A DNA stretch of 64,000 nucleotides, from NCBI RefSeq assembly GCF_014698045.1, contig NZ_JACJSE010000011.1, forward strand, positions 62,001-126,000, in the 5' to 3' direction. The notes under the pieces were generated by a model. That model did no database searches, was not told the DNA's origin, and worked only from the letters and a program-made list of their open reading frames with translations. Each line of letters begins with the position of its first letter. Position 1 is the first letter of the stretch. Both the position numbers and the translations under genes were made by a program. The stretch comes from Aulosira sp. FACHB-615. GTDB lineage: Bacteria > Cyanobacteriota > Cyanobacteriia > Cyanobacteriales > Nostocaceae. Shown here piece by piece: positions 8,097 to 16,684 of the stretch.

Positions 8097-9563
8097 TTAT
8101 CCCTCTTGCGGTTGAGGCTCAGAATCTAACACTCCGCGCTCAAACAAAACATTCAGATAACAAGATATTCTTGCTGATGTCACTCCTTTAAGAGTTAACA
8201 ACTCTGTAATCTCTGCGGTTGTATACTGACCGTGGTGAATTAAAGCACCTAACTCCTGCCATAACACATCATGGTGAAATTTAAAAGTTTTAATGCGAGT
8301 TGAGAGTTGAAAACCATCCACCAGAGTTTGATAATTCAGATCACGCCGGAAGCGGATCAAGTCGCTAGGTCTGAGGATTCGCGGCATATGATCCTGAATC
8401 ATCCTTTCAATCAAAATCTTCAGGTCATCAGCATCTACAAAAGTGCCTTGATCATAAACCATATAACCCAATGGCCAGCGTTCATCAGCATTACAAGGGC
8501 TAATCAGCTTGACACTGCGCTCCACCATATTAAATAAAAATCCTGACACACAAGCAATTGTTCCTTGTCTGTGAGCCTCTTCATCTCCTTGACCTTTTTG
8601 CAGGTTTGCTTGTCGCTGTCTCCCTGCATGAGCTTTAACAGCATTTTCTGCCTCTTCATTGAGAAAATTCATCTGCACATTCAACAGTTCTTCATCGCTA
8701 AACTCTTGATAAACTCTGTCTAACATCTTCAAAGACAGAATTGAAAAGCGATTGCAGATACCATTTTTCTCTTTTGAGAGTTTTAAAATTGCCCGTGTTT
8801 GCTCAACATTTTTCAGAGGTTGAGCAGTCGTCATCTGGGGGAGAGAACCAGTAATGGCGTGAAAATCATGGCAAAACTTTTCATAATCTGGGTTATCTAG
8901 AGGATCAGTAGCCCAATAGCAAAAACCTTTCCCAGCCGCAGAACCTAAAAAGTCTGTGATGACTTCTAGCACGCCGCGCCATAATTGAGCATTTTCGGGA
9001 GTATATAAGAAAATATCGCTAAATTTCAGTGCAGATACAGCACAGAATCGACATCCCACAGAACAACCCTTGCTCAATTCAAAACAAACTGGGATGTGTT
9101 GAATTACTTTGTGAACAGCTAAGTTAAATTGGCTGGCGGTACGTGCAATTTGTCTTTCCCGCCATGCACGAATATTTAAGTGACTAACATCAGAATCGAT
9201 ATCTGTTACTTTATCTAAGCGATCAAAAAATGCCTGACTTAGTGTTAGCAGTGGAAAATCTGATATATTTTTACAGTTTTTATCCCATTTAGGTCTGACA
9301 TCTTCAGGATTTAGTTTCAACCCATAGCGCAAAAATGCACTGTAAGGATCTTCAACGACTTGTTCCCGAAATTTACTATCTGCTTCCCAATGTTCTTGAA
9401 ACCGCTTAACTTGACTAAATTTACTTAGGAGTTGCGGATCAACCTGATCGATAGTTTGAAAACTATCGTGGTAATCTAAACAAAATTCTTTAATGTTAAA
9501 AGAACGTGCAATTATTTCTTGTCGTAACTCTTCAGTGTGCATCATAATTGGTAAATATATCAT
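8097..9563 (-). CDS. PoyD-type radical SAM peptide epimerase (copy 1)
   Basis: A 488-residue enzyme of the radical SAM family that converts L- to D-residues in RiPP precursors (PoyD/OspD/AvpD type). The 4Fe-4S/SAM site is GCSVGCRFCAVSA (Cys167, Cys171, Cys174, CxxxCxxC), preceded by the family signature CFELSKG. The C-terminal half has NRFSILSLKMLDR and IACVSGFLF...ISPCN, where a Cys could be the hydrogen donor to the substrate radical. It is about three-quarters identical to the next gene upstream, 53 bp away, so the pair arose by tandem duplication. Substrates are probably the NHLP precursors. The start is uncertain: by alignment to the paralogue, the internal ATG at 9542 (MHTEEL) is also plausible, and neither has a clear ribosome-binding site. 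Confidence 0.88.
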   Translation of the reverse strand: MIYLPIMMHTEELRQEIIARSFNIKEFCLDYHDSFQTIDQVDPQLLSKFSQVKRFQEHWEADSKFREQVVEDPYSAFLRYGLKLNPEDVRPKWDKNCKNISDFPLLTLSQAFFDRLDKVTDIDSDVSHLNIRAWRERQIARTASQFNLAVHKVIQHIPVCFELSKGCSVGCRFCAVSALKFSDIFLYTPENAQLWRGVLEVITDFLGSAAGKGFCYWATDPLDNPDYEKFCHDFHAITGSLPQMTTAQPLKNVEQTRAILKLSKEKNGICNRFSILSLKMLDRVYQEFSDEELLNVQMNFLNEEAENAVKAHAGRQRQANLQKGQGDEEAHRQGTIACVSGFLFNMVERSVKLISPCNADERWPLGYMVYDQGTFVDADDLKILIERMIQDHMPRILRPSDLIRFRRDLNYQTLVDGFQLSTRIKTFKFHHDVLWQELGALIHHGQYTTAEITELLTLKGVTSARISCYLNVLFERGVLDSEPQPQEG

Positions 9564-9616
9564 CAGGCTTAGTGTAGACTGTAGCTTTTGAGATTTTCAA
9601 AGGTTTCAAAAACCCT

Positions 9617-11083
9617 CTAAATTTGAGGCTCAGAGTCTAAAACCCCACGCTCAAATAAAAGATTGAGATAGTAAGATGTTTGTGTCGCTAACACACCTTT
9701 ATTCGTAAAAAATTGGGTAATCTCTGCGGTTGTGTGATTACCTTGATGGATTAAAACCCCTAACTCTTTCCACAAAGAATCATGACGGAACTTGAAGGTT
9801 TTAACATGGGTAGAAAGTTGAAAGCCATCAACAAGAGCTTCATACTTCAGATCAGGACGAAAGCGTAACACATCGCCTAGTCTCACTGTCTGCGGCATAT
9901 TATCCCGAATCATTCGCTCAATCAAACTCTTGAGGTCATCAGCATCTACGAAAGTTCCTTGATCATAGACTATATAACCTAATGGCCATCGTTCATTGGC
10001 ATTACAAGGGCTAATCAGCTTGACACTACGCTCCACCATGTTAAATAAAAATCCTGATACACAAGCAATTGTTCCTTGTGCATGAGGTTCTTCATCTCCT
10101 TGACTTTTTTGGAGGTTTATTTCTCGTTGTCTCCCTGCATGAGCTTTAACAGAATCTTCTGCCTCTTCATTCAGAAAATTCATTTGCACATTCAACAGAT
10201 CTTCATCGCTAAACTCTTGATAAACTCTGTCCAACATCTTCAAAGACAGAATTGAGAAACGATTGCATACACCGTTTTTCTCTCTTGAGTATCTTAAAAT
10301 CGAGCGTAGACGGTCTGGATACTTTAACGGTTGACTAGTTGTAGTCCGGGGGAAAAATCCCGTAATCGCATGAAAATCAAGACAAAATTTTTCATAGTCT
10401 GGGTTATCTAGGGGATCAGTCGCCCAATAGCAAAAGCCAGCACCCGCAGAAGTTCCTAAAAAACCTGTCATCACTTCTAATACTTCACGCCACAATTTGG
10501 AATTTTCAGGAGTGTATAAGAATATCTCAGTGAGAGGGGGTGCTGATACAGCACAGAATCGGCATCCTACTGAACAACCCTTGCAAAGTTCAAAAGAAAC
10601 TGGAGCATGAATAACAATTTGGTTAACCAATGGTTGAAACTGACTAGCAGTACGTACAATTTGCCTTTCTCGCCATTGTCGAATATAGATATTACTGGGA
10701 GCAGTCTTTAAGTGGATATTTTGTAAATAGTCCAACCTTTCAAAGAACTCATTACTCAATTTCAAGAGTGGAAACTCTAATAGTCCTTGTTCCCACTTGC
10801 TATTGCAATCTTCATCCCATATTGGTCTGACATCTTCAGGATGTAATTTCAAACCGTGGCGCACAAAGGCACTATGAGGATCTGTAAAAACTTGTTGACG
10901 AAACTCTACGTCTACTTCCCAACGTTCTTTAAACCGCTTGATTTGACTAAATTTAGCTAGTAATTTTTGATCGATTGTGGTGAAATCTGCATGGTGATCT
11001 ATATCGTATTCTGTAATATCAAAAGGTGGAAAAATAAATTCTGCTTTCATTTGATGATTTAGTTCTTGAGTTGACATAAACAT
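9617..11083 (-). CDS. PoyD-type radical SAM peptide epimerase (copy 2)
   Basis: A 488-residue paralogue of the downstream epimerase. Radical SAM motif GCSVGCRFCAVSAPP (Cys170, Cys174, Cys177) after VSFELCKG. It has the same C-terminal signatures (VCNRFSILSLKMLDR, SPCNANERWPLGYIVYDQG). Differences cluster in the N-terminal 130 residues and around the region following the cluster loop, where substrate contacts are likely, so the copies may have different site patterns. The gene follows the short-core NHLP precursor (11426-11728) after a 342-bp gap holding a stem-loop, the common order precursor then maturase. Alternative start ATG 11077 (MSTQEL). Confidence 0.88.
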   Translation of the reverse strand: MFMSTQELNHQMKAEFIFPPFDITEYDIDHHADFTTIDQKLLAKFSQIKRFKERWEVDVEFRQQVFTDPHSAFVRHGLKLHPEDVRPIWDEDCNSKWEQGLLEFPLLKLSNEFFERLDYLQNIHLKTAPSNIYIRQWRERQIVRTASQFQPLVNQIVIHAPVSFELCKGCSVGCRFCAVSAPPLTEIFLYTPENSKLWREVLEVMTGFLGTSAGAGFCYWATDPLDNPDYEKFCLDFHAITGFFPRTTTSQPLKYPDRLRSILRYSREKNGVCNRFSILSLKMLDRVYQEFSDEDLLNVQMNFLNEEAEDSVKAHAGRQREINLQKSQGDEEPHAQGTIACVSGFLFNMVERSVKLISPCNANERWPLGYIVYDQGTFVDADDLKSLIERMIRDNMPQTVRLGDVLRFRPDLKYEALVDGFQLSTHVKTFKFRHDSLWKELGVLIHQGNHTTAEITQFFTNKGVLATQTSYYLNLLFERGVLDSEPQI

Positions 11084-11425
11084 TGGGAATTATATTAACT
11101 ATTACAAAATTTTATAATTAATAACAATCAAATTAAATGTGATGAATGACTAAATCTTTTTCTCAGAAAGATTTTTAACGCTTTAGTTTCCTTATGTTCT
11201 TAAAATTTTCTGATACTTTGAAAGCTAGAGATGAATTCGTAATTCAGTATAGGTAGAGGAGAATGTAAACTCCACTATAGTCTGATGTTTACATTCTCCT
11301 AATATCGAGTTTGCAATTAATGCTGACTCAATTCAAAAGATGTGTTAATGATGTTGAAATTTATCGTGAGAATCTCTATTATTCTCACTTATTCGTCAGC
11401 TTTTATTTTGCTGCTATCAACAAAA
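11084..11425. other. 342-bp spacer between precursor and epimerases
   Basis: No ORF is supported. AT-rich; it holds one clear stem-loop at 11257-11300. Otherwise I see nothing recognisable. Confidence 0.6.
11257..11300 (-). promoter_or_regulatory. stem-loop downstream of NHLP precursor (possible attenuator)
   Basis: AGGAGAATGTAAAC at 11257-11270 is exactly complementary to 11287-11300 (14-bp stem, 16-base loop). It lies 126 bases past the precursor stop and upstream of the epimerase start, with no T-tract. Such stems after RiPP precursor genes often let precursor mRNA accumulate above maturase mRNA. Confidence 0.6.
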
Positions 11426-11728
11426 TTAACCTATGATAAAGACCCTGCCTCTCTTTCTAGTTGCTACATAGCCACCAGCAACTTGCTCTAATGCCTCATC
11501 GCTTAGTTCTTCTTCCACACCTGGTACTGGTGGAATCACTAGATAGATGTTGTTATTATCTTCTTCAAACACATGAATCTGCAAATTATCAGGCATAGTT
11601 GTTCCCAATTCTTTGGCTATAGCTGCTTTGGGATTAGATAATAACTCTTGTCTAAATGCAGCATCCTGCCAAGTTTTTGCAGCGATTTGTGCGTTAAACT
11701 CATGACGTGAAAATTCTTGTCCTGACAT
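11426..11728 (-). CDS. NHLP-leader RiPP precursor with 14-residue Arg-rich core
   Basis: A 100-residue precursor. Residues 1-86 are an NHLP leader (QDAAFRQELLSNPKAAIAKE, NIYLVIPPVPG) ending EQVAGG; the remaining core is only YVATRKRGRVFIIG. Three Arg and one Lys in four alternating positions fit the candidate peptide arginase encoded two genes upstream, and the hydrophobic ends could be epimerised by the two enzymes directly downstream. No Cys is present in the core. The start is supported by AGGAGT about 8 bases upstream. It probably has its own promoter in 11729-12120, because a terminator closes the upstream operon at 12122-12155. Confidence 0.92.
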   Translation of the reverse strand: MSGQEFSRHEFNAQIAAKTWQDAAFRQELLSNPKAAIAKELGTTMPDNLQIHVFEEDNNNIYLVIPPVPGVEEELSDEALEQVAGGYVATRKRGRVFIIG

Positions 11729-12305
11729 GAAATTACTCCTGAATTGAGGTTAAATTTACAAAAAGTGTATGTATGATTTACTCCCATAGGTTCTGCCAAT
11801 CCTTGGTAATTTATAGATCATCCTTAAGAATCGTCAGATATATGGGGTGAGTATCGACTTAAATCACATAAACTTAACTCATCAACTATTAACAATGCTT
11901 ATTTATCTAGTTTTTGCTTAGGTTTATGCTAGCAAGTTTATTTGATTATGCTGTTAATCGCTCATCCCTTAGCAATAACTAATTTGACACATTCTTGTTG
12001 ATGAATTTTTTATTTGGTCTAAGTTGATAATTAAATAATATAGTAATTTCCTAATGGGAATAATGCACAATCATTTGATCTGAATACACATTTTGTAGAT
12101 AAAGTTTTGATTTATAAAAATAAAAAATACCTAATTTCTTATAGTAATTAGGTATGATGATTTGAGGTAATTCTAATTAATCATCATTTCTGATGGCGTA
12201 TAGTGTAGTTTAAGTCCTCGCTAATTGGTGTGTTACTTAAACTACAGGGATTTAAATTTTCACTTTTAACAGTTAAATTTGTAGTAATTAAATTTAATGA
12301 ATGTG
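11729..12305. other. 577-bp intergenic region with two hairpins, probable promoter of the short precursor
   Basis: No ORF is supported. It carries the terminator at 12122-12155, another inverted repeat (TGTAGTTTAAGT at 12204-12215, complement at 12235-12246), and AT-rich sequence towards 11729 where the precursor promoter must lie. I could not assign a convincing -10/-35 pair. Confidence 0.55.
12122..12155 (-). terminator. intrinsic terminator closing the arginase operon
   Basis: On the minus strand ATACCTAATT pairs with AATTAGGTAT (12127-12136 and 12146-12155) and is followed by a run of six T. It is about 150 bases after the stop at 12306. Confidence 0.75.
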
Positions 12306-13412
12306 TTATTTACAGACAAGACTGCGACCAAATGCTAAATACCCTTTAGCTTCTAAGTATCCGTCTGGATGATAATTTATCTTTATATGATTTAAATTTC
12401 TAAAATAAATGCTATGCCATCTTGAACCAAGAAATTGAGATACTTTAATCAAATTATCAGGCCATAACTCTGGATAATTCTGTGCGTGACAATATCCAGA
12501 CCAATTGAGAACAGCATCATATTTTTCTGGGGTACATAATTCATGTTCTACTAAACAATTTAAAAGTAATTGCCATTTTGGTTCACATCTTGTACTTTTA
12601 TTATTTAATAGGCACTCTAAACCTAGCTGCGGAAAAATACTAGTTCCTATATCGATATTGAGGATTATTGTATCTACAATTTGAGTTAGTGACTGAATTA
12701 TTTCTTTGAGAGGTTCAATTGAATATTTCCAACCAATTTGAGCAAGGTAATCTTCAAGATATTCAGGAGAAATTCCACTAATATTGACTCTAACAGCATC
12801 TAAATGGCGAGAAAACATAACTCCTACATAAAGTATTTGAGAGCCTTGTGGTAAGGAATTTACACAAATACCTAGATTATTTTCAATTATTGGTGAAACA
12901 TGATCATCAAATAATATGTGCAAGGCCGTTTTCACAGTTTGTAGTTGCTCATTAGCACTTTGAGATATCTGGATACTATATTTTTCTGAATTTAGTTCTT
13001 TGAATCCTAAAAACAAGCTAGGAATTGGTAAATTTTGGGGATCTTTATCAAGATCAAATTCCAGCCAAATATTGTCTATATTGTTAGATAGTAGGGAGTT
13101 TGTTCCACAACAGGCAGAACAAAAATTTTGAATACGTCTCCAGATAGGATTTGAAGAAAATACTTCTGGTAAGTTCACTAGAAAATCTAGTTTTTCAAAG
13201 CTCTGATGACTTGAACCTAAATTTGTAGCAAGAACTGAGAAATCTACCCTGGAGTTATTCGCACCTAGACGGCACTCAAATAACCCCTCGGATGAAAGTG
13301 GAAAAATCCTTGTTATTGCTTGAATATGAGATAAAGCTTCGGGAGAAACTAACTTAGGTGAAAGGTGGGGTACAACAACCTGAAGATAATTTTCTAATGT
13401 ACAGCTATTCAT
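12306..13412 (-). CDS. uncharacterised protein of the RiPP cluster
   Basis: A 368-residue protein I do not recognise. It is predicted soluble, with no signal peptide and no clear membrane segment. It has a paired-cysteine stretch (FCSACCGTN near residue 100), a central segment with SQILYVGVMFSRHLDAVRVN, and a C-terminal YHPDGYLEAKGYLAFGRSL. It starts 75 bp after the candidate peptide arginase and ends the same transcription unit, so it may be an accessory or partner of that enzyme, such as a substrate-binding subunit. That role is inferred only from position. No catalytic motif is obvious. Confidence 0.7.
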   Translation of the reverse strand: MNSCTLENYLQVVVPHLSPKLVSPEALSHIQAITRIFPLSSEGLFECRLGANNSRVDFSVLATNLGSSHQSFEKLDFLVNLPEVFSSNPIWRRIQNFCSACCGTNSLLSNNIDNIWLEFDLDKDPQNLPIPSLFLGFKELNSEKYSIQISQSANEQLQTVKTALHILFDDHVSPIIENNLGICVNSLPQGSQILYVGVMFSRHLDAVRVNISGISPEYLEDYLAQIGWKYSIEPLKEIIQSLTQIVDTIILNIDIGTSIFPQLGLECLLNNKSTRCEPKWQLLLNCLVEHELCTPEKYDAVLNWSGYCHAQNYPELWPDNLIKVSQFLGSRWHSIYFRNLNHIKINYHPDGYLEAKGYLAFGRSLVCK

Positions 13413-13487
13413 GGTAATTTTGATTGATAATTAAGACAATTTGTCAAGGCTATGTTGATTTAAGACAATAGCGGCTATTGTTAATAA

Positions 13488-14951
13488 TTATGTAAATTTT
13501 TGAGACAAGAATTTCATGTGATAATATTTGCTTATTTGATGCTTATAGCTTGTTTCATCTCCTATTTCTTTGTATAATTTAGCTAATAGTTTCATTGCTA
13601 GTTCATCAGTAGGTACAATTTCTCCAGCTAATATCAAATTTTCTTCCGCTATCTGATACTGACCCTGCTCTAGATAAATTTTCCCAAGCATTTTATGTGC
13701 TTCAGCTTTGCTCGATTCATCAGCCAAAGCCTGCTCAAAAAAGCTAATTGCTTTCGTGTAATCCTTATTTTTCATAAAGATACAACCTATATTCAAACTT
13801 AAATCAGGATAATTGCCTGGTTTGATTTCTTGGCAATATCTATAATGTTTAAGACTCTCTTCTTTTTCAGACTTTAGACTATATAAAATTCCTAGAGTAT
13901 AGTGACTTAATATTTTTTCTTCAATGTCTATTTCAGCTAGCATTAATTTATTTTCTAAAAAGCTTAGTGTATTTTTATCATATTCTAAGTCACGGCTTAG
14001 AATTGCATTAGCTAAATGTAGTACACTAGGGCAATAGCTAGGGCAAAGTTTTCCTGCGATTAGTTCGTAATTAACAGACTTTTGCGTCTCAGTTTCACAA
14101 AGGCTTAATAAGTAATAAGTAGCAGCACAATTTGGCATGATTTGTATTTCTTCAAGACAGCCAGCTTTAGCGGCTTCTATGTTGTTATTTCGTGCTTGTT
14201 GATCAAGAGCATATAAACGGCGATAGTGTTCTATTTCACGCAGGTCATTTTGCCAAAGAGCTGCTAAATAATCAGCCAAAAAATAGTAACGTAGTGGCAT
14301 ATAACCACTACTCACAGAACGAGTCAAAGTGACGGTATCGTAATTAATAGGTAAAGACTTTAAACAGGCAAAAACATTTTCTGGATCTACCAAAGGATAT
14401 TGCTCAGGCAAGCCAATAAAGTAGTCAATATCAATATCAATAAAAGTGTTTTCGGGAAGCTTTAATTTCTTTAAATCTTCATAACCACATACCGTTATTT
14501 TTAATCCAAATACTGTCGCCGTAGCGATATCTTCTGTAATTGCAATATTTGTTATATCGTTAACAGTAAATGCATTATGCTGTTGTAAAAACCCCCGTAA
14601 TTTACGCATATATTTTATAGAATTTGGTAGTTTATTTTTGGGAGTTAGAGTTACCCAAATGAGATTTTCAATTATTCCCAAGCGATGAGCCGCAAAAAGG
14701 AAATTTTCGATACCATAACTATATTTATCATCAGGAAATATATGACTAGGTCTTTCTAGTTGAGCTAATTCTGCTGAAGTTTGGCATTTTTTCAATGCTG
14801 TTATATGATTTTCACTAATATATTGAAAATCTAGATGTTCATCTAAATAAATTAGAGTAACATTTTTCCAGCCTAATTGATGCCAAACATGAAGTTGAGA
14901 AGAGTGTTCTTCTGTGATGATGCTCTTGACACTGTTTTTGATTGTATTCAT
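13488..14951 (-). CDS. candidate peptide arginase (UPF0489-like, OspR type) with TPR tail
   Basis: A 487-residue protein; the ATG at 14951 is chosen because AAAGGAAG lies about 9 bases upstream, while a TTG extension to 15047 has no support. Residues 20-41 (HVWHQLGWKNVTLIYLDEHL, then Asp) contain a DxHxD motif (Asp37, His39, Asp41), and residues 172-176 contain DxDxD (DIDIDYF). These are the two manganese-binding motifs of the ureohydrolase fold. Peptide arginases such as OspR of the landornamide pathway hydrolyse Arg to ornithine plus urea in precursor cores. The C-terminal half (about 240-480) is made of TPR-like helices that could bind the leader. The adjacent Arg-rich NHLP core is the obvious substrate. 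Assignment is by motif and context, not alignment. Confidence 0.75.
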   Translation of the reverse strand: MNTIKNSVKSIITEEHSSQLHVWHQLGWKNVTLIYLDEHLDFQYISENHITALKKCQTSAELAQLERPSHIFPDDKYSYGIENFLFAAHRLGIIENLIWVTLTPKNKLPNSIKYMRKLRGFLQQHNAFTVNDITNIAITEDIATATVFGLKITVCGYEDLKKLKLPENTFIDIDIDYFIGLPEQYPLVDPENVFACLKSLPINYDTVTLTRSVSSGYMPLRYYFLADYLAALWQNDLREIEHYRRLYALDQQARNNNIEAAKAGCLEEIQIMPNCAATYYLLSLCETETQKSVNYELIAGKLCPSYCPSVLHLANAILSRDLEYDKNTLSFLENKLMLAEIDIEEKILSHYTLGILYSLKSEKEESLKHYRYCQEIKPGNYPDLSLNIGCIFMKNKDYTKAISFFEQALADESSKAEAHKMLGKIYLEQGQYQIAEENLILAGEIVPTDELAMKLLAKLYKEIGDETSYKHQISKYYHMKFLSQKFT

Positions 14952-15142
14952 AAATATTTCTTCCTTTGGTTTTAGATGAGGGTATAGCATTAAAATCGCA
15001 TTTTTAGAGTTAGCTTCAAAATCTGAAAAACCAGCCACAGCCAGCAATAAAGGCTTTGTTTATGTTTTATTTAGCTAATTTATGCCAAGATTAATGAAAA
15101 TTATCAGCTATGACTTAACTTATAAAGATTTCAAGATGCTAT

Positions 15143-16618
15143 CTACACACTAGTTGTTATCAATTGTTGGTTATTGATATTTTTTGGATACATTCTAATA
15201 AAAGCATTACCTAGTTTCATGATTTTTGATTGATTTTCCCCAATAAATTGATTGGGTTGAGATTGTTTCGACCATTTTTCCACTTCTTTATTCAACACTT
15301 TTTTGAAAACTTCCTCATAAGGAAACTTTAAAGCTAAAGGAGAAATATTCAGTGATTTAATATCGGGACGTATAGCACCGTGAGTGCTGGCTATATATAT
15401 TTTTTCAAATGCACGTACATATCCGCCAATACCAGGATAATCCCAGGTTTTATCAGATTTTAACAATGCATATAAGCTGGAAGCGGTGATGACATTAAAC
15501 ACGTTAGCTAAAGGACTAGATCCTGTTCGGCACTGAATAGGATCTTCCGTAAAGTCAAAATACCATGTTTGAGAACCATCTGGAAATATTACTTCTAGTT
15601 GGTATCTGACTTCCCAATGGAAATATTGGGCAAATAAATCTTGTTTATGTTCCATGAAGAACTTAGGTAAGTTAACACAAACCTCTTCTTCGATTGTCCT
15701 TTTCACTTCATGAATATCATAGTTATTTGGGTTACTGTCAACCATTTCGCCATTTACTGTCACAGGCGAGAAAGATAAAATATTTCTATCATCTTTAACT
15801 GTTTTGACAAATTGCGATTGAGCAGGTAGATAGGTAGATTTGCCATTTTCAATTTCACAAATATCTCCTGGCTGAAGAGCAAAAATATTTTCTGTTGCTG
15901 GGCAAACTTTTTTGATGTCTTGACAAAACTGCTCTTGAGTGACTGGAAAGACAACTTTATTTAACCAAGCTGAACCATCTATAAACTTGAAGCCATTCGC
16001 ACCAGGAGAAATAGCTCTTGGTTGAGTCAAGCCCATCAATTGCAGAATATAGCTATAACCAGAAAATGGGAATGCACAGCTTTGATTATATTGATACTCA
16101 GTTTCTAACATTGGTTGCCAGCATGCCAACAAAAAGTCTATTGTTGGGTATTGAGATTTGACAAAATTAATTGTATTTGCATTTACTAATGAGTCTACTT
16201 GATTCCAAAAAACTCCCGATGGGTCAGCAAATACCATCCCATATTCAGGTACGCGATTTTCTGAACGGGTAGCCAGGAGCGTAGTAGAACCAATCTTGAC
16301 TTCACTAAAGTCACTTAAAGTATAGATGTGGGAATATCCTAATTGACGCAGACAATTTTCTATTAACTGATCTTTGGGAATAAAAACATCAACATTTTTA
16401 GGCAGATAAGCAAGAGAACGAATATCAAAGTGATCTAAATGTCTATGGGAAATTACTAGTACATCATACTCAGGAATTTGGTCGTAAATAACTTCTCGCT
16501 CAGGGCATATACTTGTTGTCACTTCACAAAATTTATCCCAAAGCACTGGGTCCATCATTACTTTGCAATCTTGTGTTTCTACAAATATGGAAGCATGACC
16601 AATCATTTGAATTTTCAT
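15143..16618 (-). CDS. MBL-fold metallohydrolase-like protein (tandem copy A)
   Basis: A 491-residue protein whose N-terminal 240 residues show the metallo-beta-lactamase fold of the UlaG-like group: IQMIGHASIFVE, then SHRHLDHFD (His58, His60, Asp62, His63, the HxHxDH zinc site). The C-terminal half has no recognised domain (DGSQTWYFDFTEDP, AFEKIYIASTHGAIRP). It is about 95% identical to the next gene upstream; the duplicated unit of 1542 bp includes the spacer with its AGAGGTG ribosome-binding site. It lies between the NHLM transporter genes and the peptide arginase in one transcription unit. The reaction is unknown; hydrolysis or oxidation of a peptide or lactone is possible. Confidence 0.8.
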   Translation of the reverse strand: MKIQMIGHASIFVETQDCKVMMDPVLWDKFCEVTTSICPEREVIYDQIPEYDVLVISHRHLDHFDIRSLAYLPKNVDVFIPKDQLIENCLRQLGYSHIYTLSDFSEVKIGSTTLLATRSENRVPEYGMVFADPSGVFWNQVDSLVNANTINFVKSQYPTIDFLLACWQPMLETEYQYNQSCAFPFSGYSYILQLMGLTQPRAISPGANGFKFIDGSAWLNKVVFPVTQEQFCQDIKKVCPATENIFALQPGDICEIENGKSTYLPAQSQFVKTVKDDRNILSFSPVTVNGEMVDSNPNNYDIHEVKRTIEEEVCVNLPKFFMEHKQDLFAQYFHWEVRYQLEVIFPDGSQTWYFDFTEDPIQCRTGSSPLANVFNVITASSLYALLKSDKTWDYPGIGGYVRAFEKIYIASTHGAIRPDIKSLNISPLALKFPYEEVFKKVLNKEVEKWSKQSQPNQFIGENQSKIMKLGNAFIRMYPKNINNQQLITTSV

Positions 16619-16684
16619 TTTGCACCTCTATGTTTATGGTCATTACAAGCTATGACTTAGCTTAAAAATATTTCAAGATGCTAT

